Made by a program: the position numbers and the translations under genes
Shown here: positions 33,073 through 42,274 of the stretch, piece after piece
Layout of the letters: each line of letters opens with the position of its first letter
Position numbering within the stretch: position 1 is the stretch's first letter
The notes under the pieces: model-generated
The model's database searches: none
Told to the model about the DNA's origin: nothing
What the model saw: only the letters and a program-made list of their open reading frames with translations
DNA from: Gemmatimonadaceae bacterium
Lineage (GTDB): Bacteria > Gemmatimonadota > Gemmatimonadetes > Gemmatimonadales > Gemmatimonadaceae
Direction: 5' to 3'
NCBI GenBank assembly: GCA_014379205.1
Contig: JACMME010000306.1
Coordinates: 1 to 46,307 of the forward strand
Length of the DNA stretch: 46,307 nucleotides

Positions 33073-34014
33073 TTGTCACCCGGTATCCGTCTTTCTCCCG
33101 CCGTATCTGACGCTCTCGAACGCGGCCTCCCCATAGTCGCGCTCGAGAGCTCTGTGTTGGCGCAGGGACTTCCCCCGCGCGCGAATCGGCAGGCTGCTCA
33201 CCGAATGCTGCAGGCGGTGAGCCAGGGCGGAGCATTACCGGCTATAACCGCTGTGGTGAATGGTGTGCCCTCCGCCGGGCTCGACGACGCTGAGCTCGAG
33301 CACCTCCTGCGCCGCGACGGCTGGTCGAAGGTCTCGGCTCGCGATGTTCCTGCGGCGATGGTGCGAAAGGCCTACGGCGCAACCACGGTTGCTGCAGCCT
33401 TGCTCATCGCCCGGCAAGCCGGCATCGAGGTCTTTGCCACCGGAGGAATTGGAGGTGTTCACAGGGAGCCACCTTACGACGAGTCCGCCGATCTCGCGGA
33501 GCTCGCACGATCCCCGGTGATTGTAGTGTGCGCAGGTGCCAAATCCATACTCGATCTTCGAGCTACGGTAGAACGACTGGAGTCGCTCGGCGTTCCGGTG
33601 ATCGGATATCGGACCTCGGAGTTGCCGGGATTTTTTTGCGCGGAGACCGGTATTCTGCTGGACACGTGTGTGGAAACCACCGAGGAGATCGCCGACATAT
33701 TCCTGGCAGGCAGAAAAATTGGGCGCGAAGCCGCGTTGCTGATCGTTCAGCCACCTCCTGCCTCTGATGCCCTGTCTCGAGAAACCGTGGACACCGCCGT
33801 TGAGCGCGCCCTCGCCAGCGCGCGGGAGGAAGGCGTGCGGGGCGGCGCTGTTTCTCCATTCCTTCTCGCCGCGGTAGAACGGGAGACAAACGGACGTACC
33901 TTGGCGACCAACATTGCGTTGCTCGAGGCCAATTCACGATTGGCAGCAGAGATCGCGGTGTCGCTAGCAGCGCGGGACTCGGGAATCGGGCAACAGAGCA
34001 CGAACCTATCCTGA
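33073..34014 (+). CDS. psuG: Pseudouridine-5'-phosphate glycosidase
   Basis: Splits pseudouridine 5'-phosphate reversibly into uracil and ribose 5-phosphate. Family blocks: LSPAVSDALERGLPIVALES near the N-terminus, AITAVVNGVPSAGL, KAYGATTVAAALLIA, FATGGIGGVHRE, and VVCAGAKSILDL with the catalytic Lys. A C-terminal block has GAVSPFLL...ETNGRTLATNIALLEANSRLAAEIA. Length (about 313 residues) is normal. No ATG is available; the TTG at 33073 fits the family N-terminus, while the TTG at 33046 would add codons read from repeat DNA. The last 12 or so residues (DSGIGQQSTNLS) are read from a heptad array that has replaced the natural end. No pseudouridine kinase gene (psuK) is adjacent. Confidence 0.9.
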   Translation: MSPGIRLSPAVSDALERGLPIVALESSVLAQGLPPRANRQAAHRMLQAVSQGGALPAITAVVNGVPSAGLDDAELEHLLRRDGWSKVSARDVPAAMVRKAYGATTVAAALLIARQAGIEVFATGGIGGVHREPPYDESADLAELARSPVIVVCAGAKSILDLRATVERLESLGVPVIGYRTSELPGFFCAETGILLDTCVETTEEIADIFLAGRKIGREAALLIVQPPPASDALSRETVDTAVERALASAREEGVRGGAVSPFLLAAVERETNGRTLATNIALLEANSRLAAEIAVSLAARDSGIGQQSTNLS

Positions 34015-34110
34015 TCGGACTTCGGCGCCGACTAGGCACCCGGATTGTCCCGATCCAGGGGTCGACGTCAGCGTTCTCGATTCCCGTTTCCCGATTCCCT
34101 ATCCCCCGCT
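33977..34110. repeat. Heptad array pair overlapping the psuG 3' end
   Basis: The left arm (ACTCGGG and AATCGGG, 33977-33990) lies inside the last codons of psuG. The right arm, 34076-34110, is CTCGATT, CCCGTTT, then CCCGATT, CCCTATC and CCCCGCT, inverse orientation, in phase. The remaining 34111-34245 gap before the TPR gene has GGGAACCCGG and other GC-rich sequence but no clear promoter. Confidence 0.7.
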
Positions 34111-34245
34111 TGGCCCCACAGGCGGTGAAGGGAACCCGGATCGAGCCACCCCCAAATCCCGTCTCCCGTATCCTCTGCCAGTTGAACTTGCCACGCCCGC
34201 TATGGTACTATAGGCGTACAACCAGATGCAGGAGATCCTAACCCG

Positions 34246-35361
34246 ATGCCCACCCCTTTTCTGAGTTCCGAGGAATACGATGAGCGCGCCCATCAGCACT
34301 ACAATGAGGGGCAGTATGAAGAGGCGCTCGAAGTACTACGCGAGGGGCTTTCACTCTACCCGAACGCGGTGGAGCTGCACATCGGTGTTGGGTATGCACG
34401 TCTCGCCCGTGAGGAATTCGCCTGGGCGCGCAAGAGCTTTGAGCACGCGACGGTGCTCGACCCCGATCACGAGGACGCCCTTGCAGGCCTCGGCGAGACG
34501 CTCCTTCGCTTTGGCCAGATCCAGGACGCCGTCCAGACTTTTCGGCGACTGATCGATCTCGGCTATCAGGACGACGTAGATATAGTTCTGCAAGCCGGAC
34601 GCGCTCTGTTGGCGAGCGATCTGAATGACGAGGCTCGCGAGTTTTTCGAGCTCGCGGTGAAAGAGGCACCTGGAAACGCTGAGGCCCTCTCCAATCTCGC
34701 TTACGTCCTGCACCGCGTCGGGGATGAGGATGGAGCGATCGCCAAGTTGCGCCGCGCGCTCAAGGAGGACAACGAGCATGTCGAAGCGCGCATTTACCTG
34801 GCGAACATACTTTATGACAGGAACGAGCTCGCGGAAGCGCTGCGCCACCTGGAGCGGACGTCGCCGGAAGATCACTGGCACGACATCGGAATCTGGCGGA
34901 TGATCGAGCTCAAGAAATCACTGAAGCGGGCGACGGAGGGAGACGACGAGTTGCGAATCTGGGAAGAACGGCTCACCGAGATCACAGAGGAAACTGACGA
35001 CATCGATGAGATGCTCGCCGAGATAGAGGCCAAGGTTGCCGAGGAGTCTCACCAGGATGTTCAGGGTCAGCTCGAGTTGTTCGGTGTCCTGCTCTCGACA
35101 TTGGCGGAACAAGGCGCTGACATCAGAACCCCGCACCGCGTGCTCACACCGGAGGGCCGCCAGTTCGACGGAAGCTGGGAGGACATTGTCCGTGACATGA
35201 GAGATGCGACGCGTCCGTACGCGGGCTGCACGGTGCAGGAGTTCATGACTGTTGAAGCTCGCCGCGTGCATTCCGACAAGGGAATCGATATCCCAACGCA
35301 CGATGCCGAGAGTTTCATTCGGGCCAGCGCGAATGCGGGTTTGCTGCGGATCGTGCGTTGA
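34246..35361 (+). CDS. TPR-repeat protein
   Basis: 371 residues, no signal peptide. At least five tetratricopeptide repeats occupy residues 8-215 (YDERAHQHYNEGQYEEALEV, LHIGVGYARLAREEFAWARK, ALAGLGETLLRFGQIQDAVQ and so on, with the usual 8/20/27 small residues). The C-terminal third is acidic and helical (ITEETDDIDEMLAEIEAKVA), then a compact unique end (DGSWEDIVRDMRDATRPYAG). It likely acts as a protein-protein scaffold. AGGAG lies ten bases before ATG 34246. The stop overlaps the TTG start of the next TPR gene (TTGA), making it the first gene of a five-gene unit with an ABC exporter and an M16 peptidase. Confidence 0.85.
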   Translation: MPTPFLSSEEYDERAHQHYNEGQYEEALEVLREGLSLYPNAVELHIGVGYARLAREEFAWARKSFEHATVLDPDHEDALAGLGETLLRFGQIQDAVQTFRRLIDLGYQDDVDIVLQAGRALLASDLNDEAREFFELAVKEAPGNAEALSNLAYVLHRVGDEDGAIAKLRRALKEDNEHVEARIYLANILYDRNELAEALRHLERTSPEDHWHDIGIWRMIELKKSLKRATEGDDELRIWEERLTEITEETDDIDEMLAEIEAKVAEESHQDVQGQLELFGVLLSTLAEQGADIRTPHRVLTPEGRQFDGSWEDIVRDMRDATRPYAGCTVQEFMTVEARRVHSDKGIDIPTHDAESFIRASANAGLLRIVR

Positions 35362-36368
35362 CGGCGCAGGACCAGCGCGCGGTGGTGGCTTCTCTTTCCG
35401 CCGCGCGGCCGAGACTCGACCGACTTGATAGCGGCCGGGATACGGAGGATCTGGCGGCCGATCTCATCGAGGCGTGGTCAGCTACGGAAGGCGCCCTCCG
35501 CTCCATAATGGGTGGATCGGCTCTGGCTGGGCAGCCGCTCATAGGTGCACTCCGGCAAAAGAATTTGTTGTCTCTCGACCAGGCCCATGCGCTGCTTGAA
35601 TTTCTGGCGGCACGAGATCGTGCCCAGCGAACGGAGTACCGGCCCACAACAGGTGATATCGCCGCCGCGCGGGAGGGTTTCGCAAAGCTGGAGCATGGAA
35701 TCATCGCGCAGCAGATGGGCACTCCGTCGCTTGCTGACACCAGCATGTTCGCGACGGTCAAGTCGCCAGTTTCGTCCCGAGCGCAAGCGCCAGACACGGC
35801 GCCGGCCGCTGATACGGTCGTGCGCCGCCGCCGCCCTATTCCACTCTTCATCCCCGTGTTACTCCTTCTGGTTATTGCGGGATTCGCCGCCTGGTACTTT
35901 ATCACTCGCGACGGCATTCCTGGCGGAGTGGCGAGCGGGATAGCGGCGTACAATGCCGGCCGCCTCGATATGGCGCGAGGCGAGTTCGAGGTTGCCGCGA
36001 GGAAGAACGACAAGCTCGCGCTACCGCACATCTGGCTCGGCCGCGTCGCCCGCGATCAGCGAGAGGACGCCCAGGCGGCTCGCGAGCTGGCCACCGCTGA
36101 ACGCCTGGAACCGGGCAATCCGCTGGTGCACCGGGAGATCGGCGCATTCCATCTCGCACGCGGACGGTACAACGAGGCGAGAGAGCGATACGTGCGCGCG
36201 CTTCAGCTGGATCCCACTGACAAAAACGCTCAGGGATGGCTCGCGTGCGCGCTGACGCGGCTGGGGCGTACGGACCAGGCGCAAACATGGCTCAACCACG
36301 CCGGGCCTGGTGACTGGACCCGGTGCGCTTCTGCGCCAGCCGTGCAACCGGCCTTGCCGCCTGGATGA
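35358..36368 (+). CDS. Membrane-anchored TPR protein
   Basis: 336 residues from a TTG start that overlaps the upstream stop by 4 bp. The N-terminal 160 residues are cytoplasmic and mostly helical. RRRRPIPLFIPVLLLLVIAG with the following FAAWYF is one transmembrane helix preceded by a basic stop (about 161-187), so the C-terminal TPR part (IAAYNAGRLDMARGEFEVAA, LPHIWLGRVARDQREDAQAA, VHREIGAFHLARGRYNEARE) should be outside the cytoplasm. It ends PALPPG, overlapping the ABC ATPase start (ATGA). The tight overlap with an ABC exporter and a peptidase gene suggests it docks or organises the exported product. No catalytic motif. Confidence 0.8.
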   Translation: MTAQDQRAVVASLSAARPRLDRLDSGRDTEDLAADLIEAWSATEGALRSIMGGSALAGQPLIGALRQKNLLSLDQAHALLEFLAARDRAQRTEYRPTTGDIAAAREGFAKLEHGIIAQQMGTPSLADTSMFATVKSPVSSRAQAPDTAPAADTVVRRRRPIPLFIPVLLLLVIAGFAAWYFITRDGIPGGVASGIAAYNAGRLDMARGEFEVAARKNDKLALPHIWLGRVARDQREDAQAARELATAERLEPGNPLVHREIGAFHLARGRYNEARERYVRALQLDPTDKNAQGWLACALTRLGRTDQAQTWLNHAGPGDWTRCASAPAVQPALPPG

Positions 36369-37276
36369 TTGAGTTTCGCGGGGCGGGGAAAGTCTACACA
36401 TCTCGTTTAGGTAAGTCAGTCCGCGCGCTGGAAGATTTCTCGCTGCGCGCGGAGCGCGGCGAGGTCCTCGGCATTGCTGGTCCCAACGGCGCTGGCAAGA
36501 GCACGCTGATCGGAATCGCTTTAGGATATCTTCGGCCATCGGAAGGCACGGTCATGCTCGATGGCCAGGCGCCGCGAGCATTCATAGAGCGAAACGGAAT
36601 AGCGTACATGTCGGAGCTGGTTTCCATTCCTCCCAAATGGACGGTTGAGGCAGCGATAACGCGATATGCGCTTCTGGCTGGCATTAGCACCGCCAATATC
36701 GCCGCACGCAGACAGGAATCGATCGAGCGGCTCGGCCTTGGCGAGCATCGATCCAAAACCGTAAAGCAGCTCTCCAAAGGGAATTTGCAGCGGCTCGGGC
36801 TCGCTCAAGCACTTCTTCGCGACGATGCGATCGTGATTCTGGATGAGCCCACCCATGGACTCGATCCTGTCTGGACCCAGCGGTTTCGCGAGCTCATCCA
36901 GGAACTGCGCGCTCCGGATCGCACGATTCTCGTCGCCTCTCACAATCTGGATGAATTGGAGCGCGTTGCAGACCGGGTAGCGATCATCGATCGCGGACGC
37001 CTTCAGCGAATCGTCGCCACTGATGGGGCGGCATCGCGCGTCGCACATTCGTATCGTATCTCGGTGTCGCGTGGTGTCGAATACGTTTCAGAGGTTTTCA
37101 CCGATGCGCGCGATCTTGGAAACGGCGCTTTCGAGGTGATGACGTCCGACGTCGAATCGCTGAATCGCGCAATCGGTGCATTGCTGGAGCGCGGTGTGCT
37201 GCTTACGGCGGTGACACCAACGTACTCGTCCCTGGAAACGCAGTTCCGTGAAGCCATAGGCGAGGCGTCGCGATGA
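36365..37276 (+). CDS. ABC transporter ATP-binding subunit
   Basis: 303-residue ABC ATPase starting MIEFRGAGKVY. Walker A is GPNGAGKST (39-47), the signature loop is QLSKGNLQRLGLAQAL, Walker B is AIVILDEPTHGLDPV, and the switch His is in LVASHNLDELE. The SKG signature and the C-terminal extension with RVAIIDRGRL are typical of CcmA/NatA-type subunits that pair with ABC-2 permeases. An in-frame start at 36323 inside the upstream gene is rejected; ATG 36365 overlaps the TPR stop (ATGA). It overlaps the permease gene by the same 4-bp arrangement. Export is the usual direction for this group. Confidence 0.93.
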   Translation: MIEFRGAGKVYTSRLGKSVRALEDFSLRAERGEVLGIAGPNGAGKSTLIGIALGYLRPSEGTVMLDGQAPRAFIERNGIAYMSELVSIPPKWTVEAAITRYALLAGISTANIAARRQESIERLGLGEHRSKTVKQLSKGNLQRLGLAQALLRDDAIVILDEPTHGLDPVWTQRFRELIQELRAPDRTILVASHNLDELERVADRVAIIDRGRLQRIVATDGAASRVAHSYRISVSRGVEYVSEVFTDARDLGNGAFEVMTSDVESLNRAIGALLERGVLLTAVTPTYSSLETQFREAIGEASR

Positions 37277-38037
37277 AGGCGCGATTGGGACGGTACTCGA
37301 CATGGCAGCTTCGGGACTTCGTTTTCGAGCGGGGCATTCCAATGCTGGTAGTCGCCGCGCTCCTGTTATTTCCCGCGGTTGCCACCGTGCGAGCCATGAT
37401 CCGCGCAAGTTCAGCAGCGGCGAGCGAGCACGATATCGCATTGGGCACTTTTACAACTCTCATTGTCGGGATGCTGGGCTTTGCCATCGTTCTCATTGCT
37501 ACGAACGGCATAGTGCATAACGACATTCACCGTGGCTACTATCGCTTCCTCTTCGCCAAACCGGCCGCTCCGTGGCGTTACTACGCGCAGAGCTTCGCCG
37601 TGAACTGGCTGGGAGCTATGTTCGCCGCGCTTGTCGTCCTCGCGGCATTCTGCGCTCTGACCGCTCCCTTTTTCCCTCCGCGGCTCTTCGCGTTTCTCAC
37701 GCTGTACTATATCGCGCTTGGCGGGCTGGTCTTCTTTGTATCGGTCCTCACACGATTCGACTGGCTCATCGTTGCGGCGATCTGGATGTTCGCGCAGTTA
37801 CTCCGCGCCATGTTTCCGGCAAGCTCGGGATTATTTGGTCGTGCTGTCGATATCGTATTTCCGCCTGCGCACCGCCTCGGTCAAGTGGGCAACGCGCTCA
37901 TACGTTCCGGCGTGGCGGGGGGTGTTCGACTCGAAGATTCAGCGCTTGTGCTCTCGATGCTCTGGCTCTTGGGCTGGGGCACGGTCGCATTTATTACGGG
38001 ACTCGTTCTATTGCGCCTCCGGCCGCTTGCTCGCTAA
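37273..38037 (+). CDS. ABC-2 type permease subunit
   Basis: 254-residue integral membrane protein with six likely helices: GIPMLVVAALLLFPAVATVR, LIVGMLGFAIVLIATNGIV, AMFAALVVLAAFCALTAPFF, FLTLYYIALGGLVFFVSVL, LIVAAIWMFAQLLRAMF and SMLWLLGWGTVAFITGLVLL. HNDIHRGYYRFLFAKPA fits the 'r..G.....l..P......' loop that contacts the ATPase in ABC-2 permeases. It pairs with the preceding ATPase (4-bp overlap). The transported compound is unknown. The next gene, an M16 peptidase, follows after three bases, which hints at processing of the exported or imported product. Confidence 0.88.
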   Translation: MKARLGRYSTWQLRDFVFERGIPMLVVAALLLFPAVATVRAMIRASSAAASEHDIALGTFTTLIVGMLGFAIVLIATNGIVHNDIHRGYYRFLFAKPAAPWRYYAQSFAVNWLGAMFAALVVLAAFCALTAPFFPPRLFAFLTLYYIALGGLVFFVSVLTRFDWLIVAAIWMFAQLLRAMFPASSGLFGRAVDIVFPPAHRLGQVGNALIRSGVAGGVRLEDSALVLSMLWLLGWGTVAFITGLVLLRLRPLAR

Positions 38038-38040
38038 ATC

Positions 38041-40656
38041 GTGATCTCGCTTCCGGTTCTCCCGCACGATTCCGTGCGGCGCGTGGTTCTCCCAAATGGA
38101 CTGACGGTGCTGCTCCGGCGCGACGACAGCGCACCTGTTGTCGCTATCGTCACCTATGTAAAAGCAGGCTACTTCGACGAGTCGGATGACGAAGTGGGAA
38201 TAGCGCACGTTCTGGAGCACATGTTCTTCAAGGGAACCGAACGGCGAGGAGTGGGAGAAATCTCCAAGGAAACGAAATCGGCCGGTGGCTATCTCAACGC
38301 TGGTACGATCTACGACCATACCAGCTACTACACTGTCCTCCCTTCCTCGAGTCTCGCCAGCGGCCTCGAGATACAGGCGGATGCCTACGCTAACTCGGTC
38401 ATTGATGGCGAGGAATTGCGCAAGGAGCTCGAAGTCATCATCCAGGAAGTGAAGCGAAAGGAGGATAGCCCAGGCGCCGTTGCGGTCGAGTCCCTGTTCG
38501 AGCTGATGCACACAAGCCATCGGATGCGTCGCTGGCGAATAGGCCGCGCAGACCAGCTACGAACATTCAGACGAACCAACGTGCATGGCTTTTATAGAAA
38601 GTTTTACCAACCGGGCAACACCATTCTCGTGCTCGTGGGCGACCTAGATCCTGACAGCGCACAAAGCCATGTCGAGCGACTGTACGGCTCTCTGCCGAAT
38701 ACAGCGTTCAACCGCGACCGTGGGCCGGTTGAGCCGAAGCACTCGAATTTTCGATACCGTGAGATGCATGGCGACATTGCTCAGACGCAGTTCACCATGG
38801 GATGGCGGACGCCCCACTCCATGCACCCGGACACGGCACTTCTGGATCTCGCTGGCACGGTGCTCGGCAGCGGAAGGGCCTCGCGCCTGTATCGTGCGGT
38901 TCGAGAGCGGAAACTGGCTGCGTCAGTATCCGCATTCAATTACACGCCGTCGGATACAGGTGTCTTTGTTGTTCATATAGAGGGGCCACCGGAATCAGCG
39001 GCCGCGGCTGCACGCGGTGCCTGGGACCAGGTTCGCGATCTTCGGCAATGTGGCGTCGAACGGGACGAGCTCTGGCGGGCGAGGCGAATATTCGAGAGTC
39101 GCTGGGTGAAACGACTGGAAACCGCCGAAGGGCAGGCGAACTATATCGCCGAGTGGGAGGCGGAAGGCGACTGGACTCTGGCGGACCGCTACCTCGAGCG
39201 AGTGCTCACCGCAGAGTCGGGCTCGGTAACCAAAGCGATTGATGAGTACCTTGACCCGAGCCGGGCAAGCATCGTTGCGTATCGTCCCGACGGCGCCCCA
39301 TCGATCGCTGCGGATTCCGGTGCAATGCTGCGGTTGCTGACCGCGCACAAGCCGGAACCACTTCCTGTTCTACCGCCCAGGGTGGCCGCTGCTTCGGGGA
39401 GCTTGAATGTCGCACCGACGCTCGAGCGGGTGGACGGCCGTGTTCGCGTGTACCGCACCTCTGGTGGTGTCCCGATCATTGTGAGGAAAAAAGGTGGCGC
39501 GCCTCTGGTGCACGTTGGGGTTTATGCGCTGGGCGGAGCCATCGATGAAATGGAAGCCAACGCCGGCATTACGACTCTGCTGACGCGGTCCGCGATCAAG
39601 GGCACCAAGCATCGCGTGGCGACGCAGATCGCCGAGGATGCGGAGCTGCTCGGCGGGAGCATCAACGCGCTCACTGGAGCGGAGAGCTTTGGTTGGTCGC
39701 TTTCTGTTCCGTCGTTTCATTTGGACGCAGCGCTTGACCTGCTGGGCGACGCTGTGCAGCACGCAACAATACCCGATGCCGCCTTCGAAACCGAGCGCGC
39801 GGTTGCACTCGCTGATCTGCAGATGCTCACTGATGACATGTACCGATTCCCGATGCGGCTCATGATGCAGGCGGCCTTCTCCGGGCATCCGTACGGTGTT
39901 CCAGCGTCAGGAACGGAGAATTCCCTCCCTTCCATAATCGCGGATGACGTGCGCGAGTGGCATCAGAAGCGCGTCCTGGATTCGGCAGCTGTCGTAGCCA
40001 TCGTCGGCGACATCGATCCCGATGAAGCAGCCAGGCTGGCGGCTCGGTCGTTCCACCTGTTGCGTCATGAAGCATCGCTGGACGCGCCTCCAGCCCAGTG
40101 GCCCGGGAGCGCAGTGTCGCGTCACGACCAGCGCGAGAAGTCGCAAACCGCTATCGCTCTCGCATTCCCCGCGCCCGCGCGAGGCGAGATGGGGAGGTAT
40201 GCGGCACGTCTCATAGCCGGAGTTGCCAGCGGCCTTGGAGGCCGGTTCTTCGATGAGTTGCGTGACCGCCGCTCACTGGCGTACTCGGTGCAGGCGTTCA
40301 CCACCGAGCGGCGAGCGGCAGGAATGTTCGTGTCGTACATCGCGACATCGCCAGAAAAGGAGGAAATTGCGCGCGAGGGTTTGCTTCGGGAGTTCGCCAG
40401 GTTGCGGGCCGAGCCGGTATCCGAAGTTGAGCTGACGAGTGCCCAGGAGCACGCTATTGGCACGTATGCGATCCATCAGTCCAGCGGCGCCGCAGTACTC
40501 GCCGATCTGGTGGACGCCTGGTTATTCGGAACGTTGAGCGATCTGGAGGATCACGACTCCCGGATCCGGGCGGTGACGGCAGTTGAGATGCTGGAAATAG
40601 CAGAACGCTACTTCGATGAATCGCGTGTCGTGCAGGGAATTGTGCGAGGGAGGTAG
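38041..40656 (+). CDS. M16-family zinc peptidase, two-domain fused form
   Basis: 871 residues from a GTG start. The N-terminal half has the inverted zinc motif HVLEH (H56, E59, H60) in GIAHVLEHMFFKGTE and a downstream Glu in ELEVIIQEVKRKED, giving the HxxEH...E set. The second half (from about residue 460) repeats the fold (GGVPIIVRKKGGAPLVHVGV, NAGITTLLTRSAIKGTKHR) without the zinc ligands, as in pitrilysin-type or fused PqqL-like enzymes. RRSLAYSVQAF is the R/Y motif typical of the inactive half. It has no signal peptide, so it is cytoplasmic unless exported another way. It ends the overlapping TPR-ABC unit. Its TAG is followed after 3 bp by a heptad array. Confidence 0.9.
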   Translation: MISLPVLPHDSVRRVVLPNGLTVLLRRDDSAPVVAIVTYVKAGYFDESDDEVGIAHVLEHMFFKGTERRGVGEISKETKSAGGYLNAGTIYDHTSYYTVLPSSSLASGLEIQADAYANSVIDGEELRKELEVIIQEVKRKEDSPGAVAVESLFELMHTSHRMRRWRIGRADQLRTFRRTNVHGFYRKFYQPGNTILVLVGDLDPDSAQSHVERLYGSLPNTAFNRDRGPVEPKHSNFRYREMHGDIAQTQFTMGWRTPHSMHPDTALLDLAGTVLGSGRASRLYRAVRERKLAASVSAFNYTPSDTGVFVVHIEGPPESAAAAARGAWDQVRDLRQCGVERDELWRARRIFESRWVKRLETAEGQANYIAEWEAEGDWTLADRYLERVLTAESGSVTKAIDEYLDPSRASIVAYRPDGAPSIAADSGAMLRLLTAHKPEPLPVLPPRVAAASGSLNVAPTLERVDGRVRVYRTSGGVPIIVRKKGGAPLVHVGVYALGGAIDEMEANAGITTLLTRSAIKGTKHRVATQIAEDAELLGGSINALTGAESFGWSLSVPSFHLDAALDLLGDAVQHATIPDAAFETERAVALADLQMLTDDMYRFPMRLMMQAAFSGHPYGVPASGTENSLPSIIADDVREWHQKRVLDSAAVVAIVGDIDPDEAARLAARSFHLLRHEASLDAPPAQWPGSAVSRHDQREKSQTAIALAFPAPARGEMGRYAARLIAGVASGLGGRFFDELRDRRSLAYSVQAFTTERRAAGMFVSYIATSPEKEEIAREGLLREFARLRAEPVSEVELTSAQEHAIGTYAIHQSSGAAVLADLVDAWLFGTLSDLEDHDSRIRAVTAVEMLEIAERYFDESRVVQGIVRGR

Positions 40657-40659
40657 AGA

Positions 40660-40759
40660 ACGGGAAACGGGAAACGGGAAACGGGAATCGCGAATCGGCG
40701 CTCACTCCCAATCCCCCAACGCCTACTCCCCATCCCGATTCCCGATTCCCGATTCCCGA
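40660..40759. repeat. Inverted heptad pair filling a convergent gap
   Basis: The left arm, 40660-40701, is four perfect ACGGGAA units followed by TCGCGAA and TCGGCGC. The right arm, 40704-40759, is eight inverse units ending with ATCCCGA and three perfect TTCCCGA; its start (ACTCCCA, ATCCCCC, then AACGCCT and ACTCCCC) uses the same words as the array at 30861-31007. It starts 3 bp after one stop and ends 3 bp before the facing stop, so almost every base between the genes is repeat. Confidence 0.9.
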
Positions 40760-40762
40760 CTC

Positions 40763-42274
40763 TCACCGTTCGCTTAACAAACGAATCGCCTGCTCGATCC
40801 GCCGCGTGGCAGTTCGAAGGCGGCCTCCGGGAGCTCGCAAGCCGACAGGCGCCTCGTAATCGCTCGCGGAGAAAACGATGAATCCCTTGATCGCTGGATG
40901 GCGTGTTGCCCACGCTACGGATGCCCACAGGGCGCGCTCCTGACTGCGTTCGCCGTGGATGGTTGGCAGACCTCCCCCCTCGAGCACCCAATGCTCTTTC
41001 GTGGACCTGGAGTCCAGCATCCACCGCTCCGCGGCACTGGTCTGGGCATCGAGTGATACACCACCCCCCGCTCCAGGCATAAGAGTGAATCCGATAGCGT
41101 CGATGCCTGAAGCGCTGTCAGCAGCCCACGCGTACATCGCGCTGTCGCGGGAGCCGTACGCGGGTACATGCGCCATCACAAGTGTACGTGGACGAATGCG
41201 GTGGGCGCGGTCGGCGGCGGCCGACAGGTAACTCATCCATTGCCCAACCGGAAGTGATGCTCCCGAAGCTGGAACGATATAGTCCGGCCGGAGGCCACGC
41301 ACGAGCCGCTCGACGTCGGCGAGCCGGGCGGCAAGCTCAACGGAAGTCATTGGGCGGCCTGAAGAAAACTCGTCGATGCGCGAGAAGTCCAATGCGGCAA
41401 TGAGCTTCCTTCCGGCACGGCGTGACTCCTCCAGCACACTGGATACTGAATCCATGAGAGCCAGGCTCACGCCGCCCGGTGCGATGTAAACGCTCACAAT
41501 CTGCGCTTCAAGCTGCGAGGCAAGCGCGAGATCGCTCGTGAGAGCCAGCGTCTGTGGTCCACCTCCTTCGAGAGTTGGAAAGAGCTTGAGGCCTATCGCG
41601 AAATCTCCCGCAGGGCGTTCCTGCAGACGGTCCGCGCTGTGAGAGGCGTACCGCGCCACTCCGATGCGCGCACGAGGTATGGCCACGAGTATCAACACAC
41701 TCCACGTGGCAGCGAGGACCGCCGCCGACCCGCGAGTGATGAGCGACAGCCGGGGAATTCGCGGTGGAATGGCGGGCGCCATGATGGGAACGAGGAGATA
41801 CAGCGAACGCATAACCGCATCCGGATGCGCGACCATCTCGAGGGCGCTCGAATGAGCTGCGGCAAGCGTTGTGATCGCGGCGGGAAGCGAAACGCCGAGC
41901 GACATCAGATAACGAAATGACAGCACAACCGCGAGGATGGCATCGTATACGGCGATCGGTATGCCGATTGCGCGTCCGACGAACCCGATATTCGTCGCGT
42001 AAACGGCATGCGCGGCGATCAGGATCGCGGTTGCCGGCCAAACCCACGCGATCTGATGAATTGCTCGCCCGGTCAGCATTGAATCCGACATCACCGCGAT
42101 AAAAACGGCGGGAACGATCAGAAGGCCGGCGAGTGCGCTTACCGTCGCGAGCGGTCGTGGGGAGCCGCGCCATCGCGCCATGCGCCCAGCGAGAACCAGA
42201 TTCCACAGGATGACAACCGCCATCAGCGTCAGGTGCAGCGAGCCAAGATAGCCTTCCGCGGGTAGACGACTCAT
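40763..42274 (-). CDS. Membrane protein with a C-terminal glycosidase-like barrel domain
   Basis: 503 residues. The first 205 contain about six transmembrane helices (for example LHLTLMAVVILWNLVLAG, VSALAGLLIVPAVFIAVM, VWPATAILIAAHAVYA). The rest is soluble and has the alternating strand-helix order of a TIM barrel: GLKLFPTLEGG, SVYIAPGGVSLALM, KLIAALDFSRIDE, LRPDYIVPASGASLPVGQWM, RTLVMAHVPAYGS, GIDAIGFTLMPGAGGG, HWVLEGGG and IKGFIVFSASDYEAPVG. This resembles extracytoplasmic glycoside hydrolases, but no catalytic pair can be named. Its ATG overlaps the upstream SpeD-like stop (ATGA), so the two are made together. The function is unknown. Confidence 0.7.
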   Translation of the reverse strand: MSRLPAEGYLGSLHLTLMAVVILWNLVLAGRMARWRGSPRPLATVSALAGLLIVPAVFIAVMSDSMLTGRAIHQIAWVWPATAILIAAHAVYATNIGFVGRAIGIPIAVYDAILAVVLSFRYLMSLGVSLPAAITTLAAAHSSALEMVAHPDAVMRSLYLLVPIMAPAIPPRIPRLSLITRGSAAVLAATWSVLILVAIPRARIGVARYASHSADRLQERPAGDFAIGLKLFPTLEGGGPQTLALTSDLALASQLEAQIVSVYIAPGGVSLALMDSVSSVLEESRRAGRKLIAALDFSRIDEFSSGRPMTSVELAARLADVERLVRGLRPDYIVPASGASLPVGQWMSYLSAAADRAHRIRPRTLVMAHVPAYGSRDSAMYAWAADSASGIDAIGFTLMPGAGGGVSLDAQTSAAERWMLDSRSTKEHWVLEGGGLPTIHGERSQERALWASVAWATRHPAIKGFIVFSASDYEAPVGLRAPGGRLRTATRRIEQAIRLLSER

